Assembly: GCA_032191485.1 (NCBI GenBank)
Contig: JAVDOI010000007.1
Coordinates: forward strand, 5,962,042-6,026,041
Reading direction: 5' to 3'
Length of the DNA: 64,000 nt
Source: Leptoclinus maculatus
Taxonomy: Eukaryota; Chordata; Actinopteri; Perciformes; Stichaeidae
In this document: in pieces, positions 63,083-64,000 of the stretch
How the letters are laid out: each line of letters opens with the position of its first letter
Position numbering within the stretch: position 1 is the stretch's first letter
The notes under the pieces: model-generated
Told to the model about the DNA's origin: nothing
Seen by the model: only the letters and a program-made list of their open reading frames with translations
Database searches by the model: none
Translations under genes and position numbers: made by a program

Positions 63083-64000
63083 CCTTCTTACCCCTAGCGC
63101 CCCATATATGGGGCGTTTCCAGTACTTTACTTAGACCATCGAACATATACTAATTATGAAACCGAAATATAATGATGTTGCATACCACGTAAAACTTCAG
63201 AACCTGAGTTAAAATAAGATTTAATCAATTTGTACATACTCCAAACACAACTCACTCAAAGCCTATTATAATTACTACAGTACCACATTCATATTTCGCC
63301 AGGATGTGTGCACACCCTGCACATATCCGGACCAAGCAATCGAAGCTCGATGCTAACAAAGAAACTGAGATGGCAGAAAGCACGGCAACTACACACAGAT
63401 GACGGACATATCCGTAACATCTCTCTCCGTCATACTATCGCTGATATATGAGCAAATAGAATATATAAAAGACAGCAGACGAAAACCACCATTACGCACG
63501 CGACTACTTTACGCACAGCACCTGCACACCACAGCTTGTTGTTGTATCATCGCGAGTTTTTTCACCGTTCATTTTGTTCATAACAGTTGTATTTGGATGT
63601 ATTGAACACCATTAGTGATAAACAAGTGAAATATGTAGTTTGGTACATGAGAAAAGTCAAATGGCACACATGGTGCCAAGATGTGCCAAAATGCACATTT
63701 TGGAAATCTCGCCTGAACTCTCTGTACTAAAACCTCTCTCATTTTGTTGGGCTTTACTTTATCAAAGTCAAACTTTTGCAGAAAGACTGATCACATATTG
63801 TGCTATGATTTGAGAGATGTTTTAGGCTTGGACCTGCATTCTTTCAAATAAATAATATCAATAAAAGTGCTTTTTTTTTCAGGCGAACCTGAACATTTTA
63901 AATTGAGCTGTGTGCCATCTTCATTTACTATAAACCAGTAACATATACACTGATATTTACACATCTGAGCAAAATCTCACAAGTGTTAGTGTTATTTATA
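63083..64000 (-). mobile_element. piggyBac-like element, running off the window
   Basis: A TTAA (63079-63082) precedes CCTTCTTACCCCTAGCGCCC, similar to the end at 38522. From about 63600 onward it is the reverse complement of 38680-39027. No transposase ORF was found in the visible part. The second end lies beyond the window. Confidence 0.5.

Overview
The window is vertebrate nuclear DNA and almost certainly from a teleost fish, probably a percomorph-type genome. The evidence is short GT-AG introns, abundant (CA/GT)n microsatellites, a dense load of fish-type transposons (hAT, piggyBac-like, tRNA-derived SINE, L1/Tx1-like LINE, LTR element), and four vertebrate gene families. The species cannot be named from the sequence alone. 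All gene models below were assembled by hand from splice signals and reading-frame continuity.

Layout: (1) 1-1664, transposon debris (hAT end, LINE reverse-transcriptase remnant). (2) 1665-5673 (+), the 3' half (HECT side) of a HERC-type E3 ligase gene. (3) 7686-16781 (+), a second, complete HERC gene: 23 coding exons, 999 aa, RCC1-like repeats plus HECT, with an ISRE-like promoter. The two are tandem duplicates of the small-HERC (HERC5/6-like) class. (4) about 18.4-36.4 kb (+), an SNRK kinase gene: four coding exons, 614 aa, with the third coding intron over 10 kb long and full of repeats. (5) 36.4-47.6 kb, a gene-free block containing a nest of transposons: a SINE interrupted by a hAT, which is interrupted by a hairpin-rich element, which is interrupted by a young LTR retroelement with a 680-codon proline-rich tandem-repeat ORF. 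(6) 47924-54282 (-), ANO10 (TMEM16K): 14 coding exons, 696 aa. (7) 60453-61641 (-), the last four exons of FA2H, whose N-terminal exons lie beyond the window. (8) 62.1-64 kb, a hAT fragment with a BED-type finger and a piggyBac-like element, both probably inside an FA2H intron.

SNRK and ANO10 are also neighbours in mammals (human 3p22), so the central pair looks like old synteny. The HERC pair and FA2H at the flanks do not belong to that mammalian neighbourhood. The genes do not form one pathway: HERC points to interferon-linked ubiquitin/ISG15-type ligation, SNRK to LKB1-dependent kinase signalling, ANO10 to an ER/endosomal lipid scramblase-type protein, and FA2H to 2-hydroxy-sphingolipid synthesis. 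The observations most worth following are the four-level nest with its repeat-coding LTR element, the ISRE cluster upstream of the complete HERC gene, and an SNRK protein that appears to have lost the UBA domain.
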